This document shows positions 1 to 9,075 of a stretch of DNA of 64,000 nucleotides, piece by piece; the first letter of the stretch is position 1; every line of letters begins with the position of its first letter. The position numbers and the translations under genes were made by a program. The notes beneath the pieces were generated by a model. That model ran no database searches, had not been told where the DNA came from, and was given only the letters and a program-made list of their open reading frames with translations. The DNA lies in contig CAWAMR010000010.1 in the NCBI GenBank assembly GCA_963783095.1, positions 1 through 64,000 of the forward strand. Reading direction: 5' to 3'. The DNA comes from CAWAMR01 sp963783095 (lineage in GTDB: Bacteria; Planctomycetota; Planctomycetia; Gemmatales; Gemmataceae).

Positions 1-597
1 CCCGCCGAGGATCATCCGCAGCGCGTGCAGCGAGTGTCGTAATGCCAGCCGTAGCCCGCGGTCGGCCAGCGCCTGGCTGACCGGGTTCGCGAAGCCCGCG
101 TAGTCCACGTCCGCGACCGGCTGGGGCGGCGGGCCGGGATGCAGGTCAACCGGCGCGTTAAGCCGGGCCGCGGTTTCCAGGACCGGCGCGAAGATCGGGT
201 CATCGAGGAACCGGCCGCCGATGGTGCCGCTGATCATCGCGCCGACGAAGCCCAGCTCGCTGACGGCCCGCTCCAGCTCTTCCGCGGCCGCCTCCGGCAC
301 GGTGACCGGGAGCAGGGCGAAGGCGGCAAACCGGTCTGGATGCGCGGTGACCATGCCGTGCAGTTCCCCGTTGACCTTAGCGGCCAGCGGCACCGCGGTC
401 TCGGCGGGCAGCATCTGAGGCATCGGCAACACCACGGACAGCACCTGCAGATCGATGCCAGCGGCGTCCATGTCCGCCAGCCGCTCGCCGACGGTGGCGT
501 GCAGCCGGGCCTGCTGTGCCGGGGCCAGCATGGACAAATCCATGTAGCTGCGCATCTCGGGGATAATGTGGTGCTCCTCGACGGCGACGACGCGCAT
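1..597 (-). CDS. Amidohydrolase family 2 (ACMSD-like) protein, N-terminal part
   Basis: An open frame of 199 codons starts at an ATG at 597 and runs off the window, so the C-terminal part is missing. A clear ribosome binding site, GAGGAGG, lies 9 bases upstream. The protein begins MRVVAVEEHHIIPEM, the usual first beta strand with metal-binding residues of amidohydrolase_2 enzymes. Later it has GTIGGRFLDDPIFAP and an NAPVDLHPGPPP segment with the His-Pro-Gly expected around the active site, then LHALRMILGG at the cut end. Family members are metal-dependent decarboxylases or hydrolases; the substrate cannot be told. Codon use is strongly GC-rich, like the rest of the first 6 kb. Confidence 0.85.
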   Translation of the reverse strand, partial: MRVVAVEEHHIIPEMRSYMDLSMLAPAQQARLHATVGERLADMDAAGIDLQVLSVVLPMPQMLPAETAVPLAAKVNGELHGMVTAHPDRFAAFALLPVTVPEAAAEELERAVSELGFVGAMISGTIGGRFLDDPIFAPVLETAARLNAPVDLHPGPPPQPVADVDYAGFANPVSQALADRGLRLALRHSLHALRMILGG

Positions 598-877
598 GGC
601 GGTGAGCCTCCTCGAATCGGCGCGGACGCGGCAGGCATGACGTACACAGTGCCGCCACTGCAAGCGGACAGGCGCGCCCGGCGACCGCCGCCCTTGGCAC
701 ACAGGCCGACGAGCAGCGGCTCACTAATGATCTCATAACGATCGGACATCCTTCCGGGGGCGAACCCCTGATGATGGATGTCCCAGTCAAAGCCGGGTCA
801 GGCCCAAGATCGGGCCAGTTCCGACAGGCCTGTGGGGTTCAGCGAGGCAGAGACGAAATATCCAATGGGAGTGGGCG

Positions 878-1606
878 ATGACGCAAAACATCTACGATAA
901 CGAGAGTTTCTCGCCGTATACAGCCGCTTGCCGCGCTCGGTTGAGGGGCTTGACGGCGCCCCGGAATGGCCGACTCTGCGCGCGATGCTGCCTGAGGTAA
1001 GCGGGCGCCGCGCGGTCGATCTCGGCTGCGGTTTCGGCTGGTTCTGCCGCTGGGCGCGGCAGAACGGCGCGGCCAGCGTGCTCGGCCTCGACGTCTCGGA
1101 AAAGATGCTCGATCGCGCCCAGGCCGAGACCGACGATCCGGCGATCGCGTACCAGCGCGCTGATCTGGAGCGGCTGGACCTCCCGGCGGCTTCGTTCGAT
1201 CTCGCCTATAGTTCCCTGGCGCTGCACTACCTCGAAAACCTTGAGGGCATGCTGCAGGTCGTGTATCGCGCGCTGGCGCCGGGCGGATGGCTGGTGTTTT
1301 CTGCGGAGCACCCGATGACGACCGCGCCGACCGCGCCGGGGTGGATGACCGCCCCGATGGCCACGCGACCTGGCCGGTCGACAACTATCTGAGCGAAGGG
1401 CCGCGCTCGACCGATTGGCTGGCAAAGGGCGTCATCAAGCAGCACCGCACCTCGCGAGCTATCTCAACCTGTTGATCGGGCTCGGTTTCGCAATTTCCCG
1501 CGTCGAGGAATGGGGACCCAGTTCGGAGCAAGTCGCTGCACATCCCGAATGGGCCAACGAAGCGCAACACCCGGCGTTTCTGCTCGTCGCCGCCCGGAAG
1601 AGCTAG
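878..1606 (+). pseudogene. Class I SAM-dependent methyltransferase, three frame breaks
   Basis: The gene starts at ATG 878 (MTQNIYDNESF) and should read on as FAVYSRLPRSVEGLDG, but the frame changes near 910. It changes again near 1350 (after APGWMT, resuming as PDGHATWPVDNYLSEG) and near 1447 (resuming as ASYLNLLIGLGFAISRVEEW). Motif I is AVDLGCGFGWFCRWA, and motif II/III regions (LGLDVSEKML, FDLAYSSLALHYL) are intact. The rejoined protein would be about 242 residues, normal for small-molecule methyltransferases of the UbiE/COQ5 type. Because the protein sequence stays conserved between breaks, sequencing error is more likely than true decay. Confidence 0.8.
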
Positions 1607-1995
1607 CGCTCGGGGAAGCTGTCGAGGGAACTGAGCATGAATGATGAAGTTCACACGCCCGCGCCACGCCAGGTCCTGATGAACGGCGAACTGTCCCTGC
1701 GACTCGGTCATATCGACTTTCCTTAGAGGAGGGCCAGCGCGCATAGCGGCTCGGCGGGCGCTATCCCTGACCTCCTGCGTCACTCAACGTGACGCTGAAG
1801 ACCAACGCTTCATGCGACAAGCCTGCCGAACGCTGTCGCCGGGCGGGATCCGCCGTGTCACCCGGCCGCGAAACGGCTGCGTCACGCCCGACCTAGCGCC
1901 CTGCACGCGGCATGACCGGACGTCTTGATGTCCTACTGGCCGCTGCGGCGCCTGCCGGCTGGCTCAAAGTGCGCTGAGCGCGGGACACTCCTTAG
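1607..1995 (+). other. Spacer without a recognised gene
   Basis: The only short frame that looks protein-like is 1637-1726 (29 codons, MNDEVHTPAPRQVLMNGEL). It has no recognisable relatives and no convincing ribosome binding site, and may be a remnant. Nothing else is supported here. Confidence 0.3.
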
Positions 1996-2786
1996 GTGGC
2001 GCCGCCTGAAGACCCTTATTACCGCCGCGACCTCGCGCTTGTTCACCACCGCGGCTTCGGCTTCCACGCCGCGGCCTGCGCGCCCCGGGATCGTGGCGCT
2101 GCTGGACCCAGTGCGATCACGAAACGGGCTCGTCCTGGAACTGGGCTGCGGCAGCGGCCTGCTCACCCGGGAACTGACCGCCGCCGGGCACCGCGTCATC
2201 GCCACCGATGCCTCCCCGGCGATGCTCGACCTGGCCCGCAGCCACGCCCCGGACGCCGAGGACATCCGCCCGCTGGTCCTTCCCGGCGACGTACTGCCCC
2301 AAGCCGACGCCGTCGTCTCGGTCGGCCACGTGCTCAGTCCTGCCCGATGAACACGCCATCGACCAGGCGCTCACCGCGATCGCACGAGCACTGCGGCCAG
2401 GCGGCCTGTTCGCCATCGACATCTGCGACCTTGCCTACGGGCAGGCCCGGCACGACGCCCCGCCCGCCGCCCGCGTCCCCGACGACTGGGCGATCATCAC
2501 CCGATTCTCGCTGCCCGCACCCGCCCGGTTCGTACGCCAGATCACCACCTTCGTCCGCGCCGGCGACGGCTCCTGGCGCCGCGACGACGAGACCCACCAC
2601 AACGTGCTCATCGACACCGCCCGCGTCCCCGCACTGCTCGCTGCCGAACGGGTCCAGGTCACGGTGTCCTCCGCGTTCGGAACCGAGCAGCTGCCCACCG
2701 GACTGCGCGTACTGACCGGGCGGCGCGCCGCCCAGCGAACCGAGGCCGTGGCCACAGGCCACAGGCCGGGATCGAGCCGTTCTTAA
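1996..2786 (+). pseudogene. Class I SAM-dependent methyltransferase, two frame breaks
   Basis: The best start is GTG 1996, giving VAPPEDPYYRRDLALVHHRG, the usual N-terminus of a family in which DPYYRRDLA precedes the Rossmann fold. The frame shifts between about 2065 and 2095, then reads GIVALLDPVRSRNGLVLELGCGSGLLTREL (motif I ELGCGSG), IATDASPAMLDLA and VVSVGHVLS. It shifts again near 2335 and resumes as LPDEHAIDQALTAIARALRPGG through the C-terminal beta domain to a stop at 2786. The rejoined length is about 263 residues. Substrate unknown. Composition is actinobacterial. Confidence 0.8.
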
Positions 2787-2928
2787 GAACCAAGGCTCCG
2801 CTGCGCGCCGCCGCGCCCGGCATCGCTCGCGGCGGGCTGCGGCCCTGGGGGGCTCCACAGCAGCGGACCGGGTAGCCGGATACCGATCCACAGACCGGAA
2901 GGTGGCTCCGGCAGCACTCGCCTCGTGC

Positions 2929-3795
2929 CTAAGCCGTGGGCTGTCTTCCCTGCAGGTCGCCGTGCAGCCGGCCGGTGAGGAGCAGGTATTCCCAGTTCAT
3001 GACGGTGGTCCTGGTTCCGTGGTCATGGTGGCGGGCGAGTTCGGCGAGTGCCTCGTCGAGTTTCTGGGTGCGGCTGGGATCATCGGCGATGCTCTGGTAG
3101 ACGGCGATGGTCGGGCCGTAGCGGGCCTTGAAGTAGTCACGGAAGTCTGCGGGCTGGGCGAACAGGTCAACCCGGACGGCGCCGCGCCGGGCCGAGATGC
3201 CGGTGACCCGGTCGCCGAACAGCTCCCGGACGTGCTGTTCGCTGCCCCACAGCGGCGGCGGCTGCGCCCCGGGCGGGGGCGGGGGCGCATAGGGCTTCAT
3301 GGCGGCGAACATCTGGCCGATAAAGCCGTCAGGGGTCCAGCTGACCAGGCCGATGGTTCCGCCCGGACGGCAGACCCGGACCAGCTCGTCGGCGGCGGCC
3401 TGATGATGCGGGGTGAACATGACTCCCAGGCAGGACATGACCACGTCGAACTCGCCGTCGCCGAACGGGAGCGCCTCGGCGTCGGCCTGCCGCCATTCCA
3501 ACATCAGGCCCTGCTGCTCCGCCTGCCGCTGACCGGCGGCCAGGAGTTCGGGAGTGAGGTCGCTGGCGACTACGCGCGCCCCGGCCCGGGCGGCGGGGAT
3601 GGCGGCGTTGCCGGATCCGGCGGCCACGTCGAGTACCCGGTCTCCGGCCTGGATCTGGCAGGCGTCGGCCAGGATCTGGCCCAGGCCGGGAATGATGTCA
3701 GCGGCCAGGGCGGGGTAGTCACCCAGGGCCCACATGGCGCGGTGCTTGTCCTTCAGCGCCCGGTCGGCTCCGGGCACAGTTACCGGTGCGGTCAT
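2929..3795 (-). CDS. Class I SAM-dependent methyltransferase
   Basis: This intact 288-residue protein starts at ATG 3795. Residues 50-75 hold motif I (DRVLDVAAGSGNAAIPAA), followed by VVASDLTPELL (acidic ribose-binding residue), DAEALPFGDGEFDVVMS and RVCRPGGTIGLVSWTPDGF, the pattern of UbiE/YcgJ-type methyltransferases. The C-terminal half carries a proline-rich stretch (YAPPPPPGAQPPPLWG) and a helical domain. It is divergent from the HxlR-type regulator at 3945 with a 149-base shared upstream region, so that regulator probably controls it. The methyl acceptor cannot be named from sequence. Confidence 0.9.
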   Translation of the reverse strand: MTAPVTVPGADRALKDKHRAMWALGDYPALAADIIPGLGQILADACQIQAGDRVLDVAAGSGNAAIPAARAGARVVASDLTPELLAAGQRQAEQQGLMLEWRQADAEALPFGDGEFDVVMSCLGVMFTPHHQAAADELVRVCRPGGTIGLVSWTPDGFIGQMFAAMKPYAPPPPPGAQPPPLWGSEQHVRELFGDRVTGISARRGAVRVDLFAQPADFRDYFKARYGPTIAVYQSIADDPSRTQKLDEALAELARHHDHGTRTTVMNWEYLLLTGRLHGDLQGRQPTA

Positions 3796-3944
3796 CTTGG
3801 ATCACTCTCTCGCGGTCGGTGTTCCATCGCGGCTGCAGACGGTGCTGCCACGGAATCGACGCTAGGAAGCAACGGGCCGCCCGGCTAGTACAAGATGTGT
3901 ACCGCCGCTGGCCCGGCGCGCGGCTGCGCTTTACGCTGCAGGGC

Positions 3945-4637
3945 ATGGGCTCCTCCTACCACCAGTTCTGCCCGGTGGCTAAAGCCATGGAGCTGCTGGA
4001 TGAGCGGTGGACGATGCTGATCGTCCGCGAGCTGGTCACCGGCAGCCAGCATTTCAACGAAGTGCGGCGCGGGGTACCACGGATGTCGCCAACACTGCTG
4101 TCCAAGCGGCTGAGCCAGCTCGTCCGGGCGGGAATCGCGGAAAGGCACGACGACGGCGGCGACGTGCGGTACACGCTCACTAGCGCAGGGCGCGAGCTGC
4201 AGCCGGTCGTCGAGGCTCTCGGTGTCTGGGGAACCCGCTGGATCGGCGAGATCGGCGATGAGGACCTCGACCCCAAACTGCTGTTGTGGGACATGCACCG
4301 CAACATCAATCATCGTGCTGTCCCGGCCGGGCGGACTACCATCCACTTCACGTTCCCTGACACTCCCGCGCACAGCCGAGACTGGTGGCTGGTGATCACC
4401 ACAGGCCAAGCCGACGTCTGCGACGCCGACCCCGGCTTCCCGGTCACCGTCACCATCACCGCCTCCCTGCGGCACATGATCCAGGTCTGGCGCGGCGACC
4501 TTGACTGGCACACAGCCCGGCGCAGCGGCAATATCACCATCACCGGCCCCGAAGAACTGCGCCGCGGCGTCCCCCAATGGTTCACGCTCTCAAACTTCGC
4601 CCCGGTAACGCGGCCCGTCCAACCCGCGCCCAGCTGA
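3945..4637 (+). CDS. HxlR-family winged-helix regulator with C-terminal SCP2-like domain
   Basis: Translation from ATG 3945 gives MGSSYHQFCPVAKAMELLDE, the canonical HxlR start with the conserved Cys and the following RWTMLIVRELVTGSQHFNE helix. Residues 40-75 form the winged helix (RMSPTLLSKRLSQLVRAGIAE). Residues 120-225 resemble the sterol-carrier-like domain often fused to actinobacterial HxlR proteins (FTFPDTP..DWWLVIT, VTITASLRHMIQVWRGD). An in-frame start further upstream at 3786 is unlikely because the conserved domain begins exactly at 3945. It would bind a nearby operator and sense a small molecule; the divergent methyltransferase is the obvious target. Confidence 0.88.
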   Translation: MGSSYHQFCPVAKAMELLDERWTMLIVRELVTGSQHFNEVRRGVPRMSPTLLSKRLSQLVRAGIAERHDDGGDVRYTLTSAGRELQPVVEALGVWGTRWIGEIGDEDLDPKLLLWDMHRNINHRAVPAGRTTIHFTFPDTPAHSRDWWLVITTGQADVCDADPGFPVTVTITASLRHMIQVWRGDLDWHTARRSGNITITGPEELRRGVPQWFTLSNFAPVTRPVQPAPS

Positions 4638-5269
4638 GACGGGCAAATATCATCAGCTGGGAAGGCCGGCCCAGCCGTCGGCCGCCGGCGGCCAGGAAGA
4701 TCAGTCCTTCGGCGCGCTCGCCGATGGCCAGAACCTGGCGCGGCGCACATGCGAGACGGCCGGTGACGTCCGGCCTTGTGACCTGTAGGCGGCAAATTGC
4801 GGACGTGCACCCAAAGTGCGGCCGGGAATTATGCGCTCTGCCGATGCCGGCCACGCCCTCCTGTTCCAGGACGCAGCGAGGTTCATCCGAGCCGTCGAGA
4901 CCTTTACGGGCTGAAAACCGCACAAGCTCAGGTGTGCAAATTCGGCGAGCTGCAAACCGTCTCACAGTCGTGACGACGCAGAACATGGCATTCTGTGCAG
5001 TCCGATCGCACCAGACACTCACTCGATGCGCGGCGCATAGTCGGCGATCTGGCCGGCCGTTCGCGTGACGGGGATATGGCGAGCACGGTGGTTAAGCGGT
5101 TCGCTCGGTGCCTGCCAGAGGTCCCATCAGCGGGATGGAGGAGAAGACGGCTACAGTCTGTGTCCGTTCGCCGGACGCGGCGGCGATCACCAAATGAGGG
5201 CAGCCGATCCATCCTCATAGAATGCCGCCCGATTCTAGATAGTGCGGCCGGTAACAACGTCTTCGCCTC
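4638..5269. other. GC-rich stretch with no recognised gene
   Basis: Long frames exist on both strands, as expected at this GC content, but none shows a recognisable family, a ribosome binding site or consistent codon use. It sits between the HxlR gene and two protein-tail fragments and may be degraded or error-rich coding DNA. Confidence 0.4.
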
Positions 5270-5557
5270 GTTCACAGACGGATACTGGTCCCAGGTACGG
5301 CCGTCCAGCAGGCGCCCGCCTGCCTTAGGTGTGGGTCCGCCGATCTGTTTGAAGAACAGCGGAATCCGCATGCTGACGCAGCGGTCACGCAAGTCACGCA
5401 CCCAGCCCAGGTCCAGCGGTCGGAAATCGGGGCCGTTTCCCCCGCCGACGATCACCCAGTGGATGCCGTCGAGGCCGAGGCTCGGGCTTGGGCCGAGCAG
5501 GGCGCTCTTGGCTGACACCTTCGGGACCACCAGCGTGGCACTGCTGACCGACAAGGC
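5270..5557 (-). pseudogene. DUF5131 (phage Gp37/Gp68-like) protein, C-terminal remnant
   Basis: On the minus strand the frame reads LGLDGIHWVIVGGGNGPDFR, then LDLGWVRDLRDRCVSMRIPLFFKQIGGP and GRLLDGRTWDQYP. These are the conserved closing blocks of DUF5131 proteins (HWVIVGGESG, VRD.RDQC, FFFKQWGG, LLDGRTWDE). No start codon, N-terminal half or radical-SAM-like cysteine block can be found upstream; the preceding sequence (SSATLVVPKVSAKSALLGP) fits only weakly. I treat it as a 3' fragment, either decayed or scrambled by indels. Confidence 0.65.
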
Positions 5558-5798
5558 GGCAGCCTCAGCGAACTGGCCGACCTGCTGTCTGCCATACCCG
5601 GCAGGAGGTGGTGCCGTATTTCGGCCTCGGGCGCCGTGGCGTGGCCGCCTGCGCTTCCACTGCCCGGCTGTGAGCCGGTACACAGCCGGGACAGGTGGGT
5701 GATCCCGGATGCATGAGCCACGGTTACGGCTGCTCGGGGCCACCGTGGCGGACCTGCATGCGGACGGTGACGGTGAACAGGTGCCGGTGCGGCTGGAG

Positions 5799-6077
5799 TC
5801 AGTCCTGCAGTTCTGTCCGCAGCCAGACCGTGGTGTCCGGCGGCAGCATGCCGCCATCGAGCGGGTCACTGGCCAGTATCACTGCGCGGTGACTGGGCAG
5901 CCCGACCGAAGCGGCGGACAGGTTCGAGACGCAGCGCACGCTGGCGCCACGATCGAAGGCCAGCACCCCCTCGGCCGATGGCAGCCACGTCATCGAGCCA
6001 TCGCCAAGCCCAGGCTCGGCTCGCCGGAGGCGCAACGCACTGCGGTACAACTCGAGCATCGACCCCGCTTCAAAAAT
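5799..6077 (-). pseudogene. GH13 alpha-glucosidase, C-terminal domain fragment
   Basis: The frame reads EAGSMLELYRSALRLRRAEP, GLGDGSMTWLPSAEGVLAF and NLSAASVGLPSHRAVILAS, ending PPDTTVWLRTELQD at a stop at 5799. This is the C-terminal all-beta domain of bacterial oligo-alpha-glucosidases (GH13). Everything that should precede it (the catalytic barrel) is missing: upstream of about 6,065-6,077 the sequence changes to lower-GC planctomycete DNA. The fragment therefore ends at a junction rather than at a natural gene start. Confidence 0.75.
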
Positions 6078-6100
6078 TCACCTGGGAACGCCAATCTCCT
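6060..6100. other. Junction between actinobacterial-like and planctomycete-like DNA
   Basis: Left of here all recognisable genes have actinobacterial character and very high GC. Right of here GC falls and all recognisable genes are planctomycete-type. The alpha-glucosidase tail on the left loses similarity at about 6,065. The minus-strand gene on the right ends at 6166. No transposase, integrase, tRNA or direct repeat marks the point. Confidence 0.65.
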
Positions 6101-6165
6101 GATTGGCAAACTGTCAGCTACCGGTGCTTTTGTCGCGCCCCGCGTCCCGCATCCCGCACCCGCAA

Positions 6166-7250
6166 TCACCTTTTGGGTCTTGGAATCTGCATCACAACAG
6201 GATCGGGCATCAGCGAATCGAGAACCGTTCCTTTATCCCCGGCTCTGCGGCTTCATGCCGGCCAATTGCTTTTGCGCCGCCATCAACGCCGGATCGTCCG
6301 GCTGGAGAACTGCCCAACGGTCACCATGCTGTAGTACTGAGTGTGCATTACGTAACTATCATAAGCGGATGGTTTCATTTGCGCAGATATTCTGCCAGTG
6401 AGGTCGCTTGCAGGGCCGCGGCATTGAGATTGTCGCCCAGGTGGCCAGTCGATTTCCCGATCGCGGTTCCGCTATTGTTTCGATCCATAACCGTCGGTGC
6501 TCCGCTGTACACGCGGACCACCAGGGTATAGGGTTTCGAACATTTGAGGAGGTTATAAGGGTTCCCGGCATTGAGAGGTTCTACGATCGGATAGATGTCC
6601 TGCGCCTGCGGCTTGGCGCGGAATGGTCATATTCGGTGCAACCATGGCGGTTCGGAAGGGATTGGCACTGCTGCGATCCTCAGCAGGCTTTTTCTGACCC
6701 GGCTCAGGAGCGCCCTTCAAGATCATGCGCTGGCAGAACTCTTCCGGAGGGGCCTTGAATTTCCGCACGTCGCTCAGGTAATCGCCGCGGATTCCATATT
6801 CACCATGATCCCCTTCGGATGCCCGATAAGCACACAGAACTCGTCCGAAAACTGCATGGTCATGATCCGGAAACGACCTGCCTCTGCCTGGGGATTCTGT
6901 TTCCTCATCGACTGGACAAACTCGTCATACTTTTTGCGTAAATCTTGCACACGCTTTGTCTCTGCCAGTCGTTCATCCCTGTTTCCTTCAAACAGATACG
7001 CGGGCACCTTGTACTCGCGCATGATGTACTCTGCCATCGACTCGGCGAGTTCCCTGGCATTGTCGCATTTGAAGACTTGAACGCAGATCAACCACGGCCC
7101 GGCATCGGGCGTGAGCGCGTATTTGTAGGAGCGGGCATCATCGCGCAGCGCGGGCGAACTTAGGGGCGTATAGGGATTCTGGGCCAGGACCGTGGATGAT
7201 AGGATACTGCTTCCGGCCAGCATTAGCGCCAGGATTGACCCGTTTCGCAT
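6166..7250 (-). pseudogene. Conserved secreted planctomycete protein, at least five frame breaks
   Basis: Starts at ATG 7250 with a signal peptide (MRNGSILALMLAGSSIL..TVLAQ) and continues YTPLSSPALRDDARSYKYAL, ..GPWLICVQVFKCDNARELAE and FSDEFCVLIGHPKG. The frame then breaks near 6797 (resumes YLSDVRKFKAPPEEFC), 6600 (resumes VEPLNAGNPYNLLKCSKPY), 6375 (resumes MKPSAYDSYVMHTQYYSMV), 6310 (resumes QPDDPALMAAQKQLAGM) and 6235 (ends LMPDPVVMQIPRPKR). Rejoined, the protein is about 360 residues. I know of no function. Protein-level coherence between breaks argues for sequencing indels, and the density is the highest in the window, next to the junction at 6,065. Confidence 0.7.
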
Positions 7251-7340
7251 CCGCGTCTCCTTGATTGCGATGGTTTGAGAATTTCAAGTAGGTGGTGCCA
7301 ATACCCCAAAACAGGGAGCAAGGCCAGAGCAATTTTTTCC

Positions 7341-7473
7341 TGCTCCTACTCTTACTCTTACTCTTACTCTCATTCTTGCTCGTCTTGCACGCGGCTGTTG
7401 CGAACGCGCATACGTCAATTGAAGAAGAGTAGGAGTAAGAGTAAGAGTAAGAGTAAGAGTAAGAATAAGAGTA
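7341..7473. repeat. Inverted tandem-repeat hairpin, unit ACTCTT
   Basis: The left arm (7341-7375) is built of ACTCTT hexamers. The right arm (7423-7473) is built of the complementary AAGAGT/GAGTAA hexamers, with a loop of about 48 bases. A transcript through it would fold into a long imperfect hairpin ending about 35 bases before the GTG at 7509. It lies in the divergent spacer between the 7250 and 7509 genes. Confidence 0.8.
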
Positions 7474-7508
7474 TGAATAGGACCTGAATCTTGTGAGGTA
7501 TCATAGCA

Positions 7509-8288
7509 GTGGACGACTCCCAGCCGTGGTGGTTGTGGCCGAATCTTCTTTCGCTGGACGCGCCGGCCGTCGCGGTCGTCTGGCAGTCTTTTCTTGCCGC
7601 TGAAGAAGGCGTTGTCGTGCCGGTCGCGGCGATGGTTGCTCTGGCGTTGACTGTATGGGGGATCTACCTTGCGGATCGGTGGCTCGATGTCCGCAATGGG
7701 AGCCACGGTAATACCGCCCGACACCGATTTGCTTCACGGAATCAATGGAGTGTCGTCGGTTTGGCTTCGGTCGTACTGATCATGGCCTGCACCATCGCCG
7801 TGGTTGGCCTCCCCGGCCGATATTTGAAGGTCGGCGGAACGGTGGCTGTGTTTCTTCTGGGCTATTTCGCCGTGGTCCATATTCTCGCCCGTCGAGCAAG
7901 TTTCAAGGGTCTCAAAGAGACGTCCGTTGGCGTGGTCTTTGCGATCGGGGTTGCCATCCCCCTGATGGTGGGGCCGGCCCCGATCCGTTTGGAATGGGTT
8001 TCGGGAGTGATAGCGTTTGGCGGCCTATGCGTGATGAACTGCATCCTCATCAGCCGATGGGAAGAGTCCCCGGCCTTGGCCCCATCCAGTTGGATCGTCC
8101 TGGCCGCGAGCGGGGTTGCCGTTGCTGCTTCGTTTGCCGCGAAAGCGCCGGTGACCGGCGCGGTACTCGCGAGTCTGGCGCTTCTGGCGAGCCTGGTTTT
8201 GCTGCAAGAGCGGATTGCAACCCGCACTCTCAGGGTTCTTGCCGATGCAGTGCTTCTTTCTCCCCTCATCGTAACGGTGTTTACATGA
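7509..8288 (+). CDS. UbiA-like polytopic membrane protein
   Basis: This 259-residue protein has about eight hydrophobic segments. The segment VWGIYLADRWLDVRNG (about residues 48-63) resembles the first Asp-rich motif region of UbiA prenyltransferases, but the classical NDxxDxxxD motif is incomplete and the second motif is not evident. It may therefore be a distant UbiA-fold protein without proven activity. The GTG start has a weak GAGGT upstream. Its stop overlaps the ATG of the next gene, a methyltransferase (ATGA at 8285-8288), so the two are co-translated and may act on one lipid or quinone-like substrate. That pairing is inference. Confidence 0.6.
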   Translation: MDDSQPWWLWPNLLSLDAPAVAVVWQSFLAAEEGVVVPVAAMVALALTVWGIYLADRWLDVRNGSHGNTARHRFASRNQWSVVGLASVVLIMACTIAVVGLPGRYLKVGGTVAVFLLGYFAVVHILARRASFKGLKETSVGVVFAIGVAIPLMVGPAPIRLEWVSGVIAFGGLCVMNCILISRWEESPALAPSSWIVLAASGVAVAASFAAKAPVTGAVLASLALLASLVLLQERIATRTLRVLADAVLLSPLIVTVFT

Positions 8289-8954
8289 CACCGAAAGCCG
8301 TCATTCGACCGGATCGCCCCCATTTACCAATTCCTCGAACGCATCACCTACGGGCCGCTCCTGCACCGGTGCCGGACTGCCCACCTCGATCGACTTCGGG
8401 GTAGCGAGCGGGCCTTGATTCTCGGGGATGGGGATGGTCGATTCCTCGTCGATCTACTGAAAGTAAACCGACGTGTTCTGGTCGACAGCCTGGATGTTAG
8501 CCCGGGAATGATCGCACTGGCCCGTCGCCGGTTATTGAAGACTCACGGGAGCGTGGAACGAGTTCGCTTTATACTCGCCGACGCGCGTGCATCCTTTCGG
8601 TCGGATGCTCGGTACGACCTGATCGTTACCAACTTCTTCCTGGATTGTTTTCCTGGCGATGAACTCGGAACGCTCATCGAACGGGTGGCATCCTGTTGTC
8701 TGCCGGGCGCACTCTGGCTCGACGGAGATTTTCGGCTACTGCCCGGCAGGTGGACGGGAGTTGCCGCGCGGGCAATTCTGGCAGGGATGTATCTGTTTTT
8801 CGCGCTCACGACTCGGCTCCAGGCCCGCCGACTCACCGATTCTGCCGGGTTCCTTGCCGCAAACGGGTTCACTCTGGTTTCCGAAGTGTCTCGGCTACGG
8901 GGATTCTTATCGTCGCGCGTTTGGCGCAAGCAGGTCATCCAACGGTTCGGATAA
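8285..8954 (+). CDS. Class I SAM-dependent methyltransferase, one frame break near 8306
   Basis: ATG 8285 overlaps the stop of the UbiA-like gene. The first codons (MTPKAV) lead, after one missing base near 8306, into FDRIAPIYQFLERITYGPLL and HRCRTAHLDRLRGSERALIL. Motif I is LILGDGDGRFLVDLL, followed by DSLDVSPGMIALARRRL and YDLIVTNFFLDCFPGDEL. The rejoined protein is about 223 residues, with a hydrophobic stretch near residue 165. The FD.IAP.Y start is typical of lipid/quinone methyltransferases. Substrate unknown. Confidence 0.75.
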
Positions 8955-9075
8955 TCCGAGGGAGATTCCGCCAAAGGAAAGCGGAAGTGTCTCGTCATTT
9001 TCGGCGTATCCTCATAGATTCATCAAGGTTCTCCCGCCCTCTTAACTTCTCCCGTGGCCGTAGAAAGCCGTACCG

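Noticed and set aside
139..738. Long plus-strand frame over the amidohydrolase
   Set aside because: A shadow of the minus-strand amidohydrolase, whose conserved motifs, start and ribosome binding site are clear.
2902..3888. Long plus-strand frame opposite the 2929-3795 methyltransferase
   Set aside because: No family and no start signals; the opposite strand encodes an intact methyltransferase.
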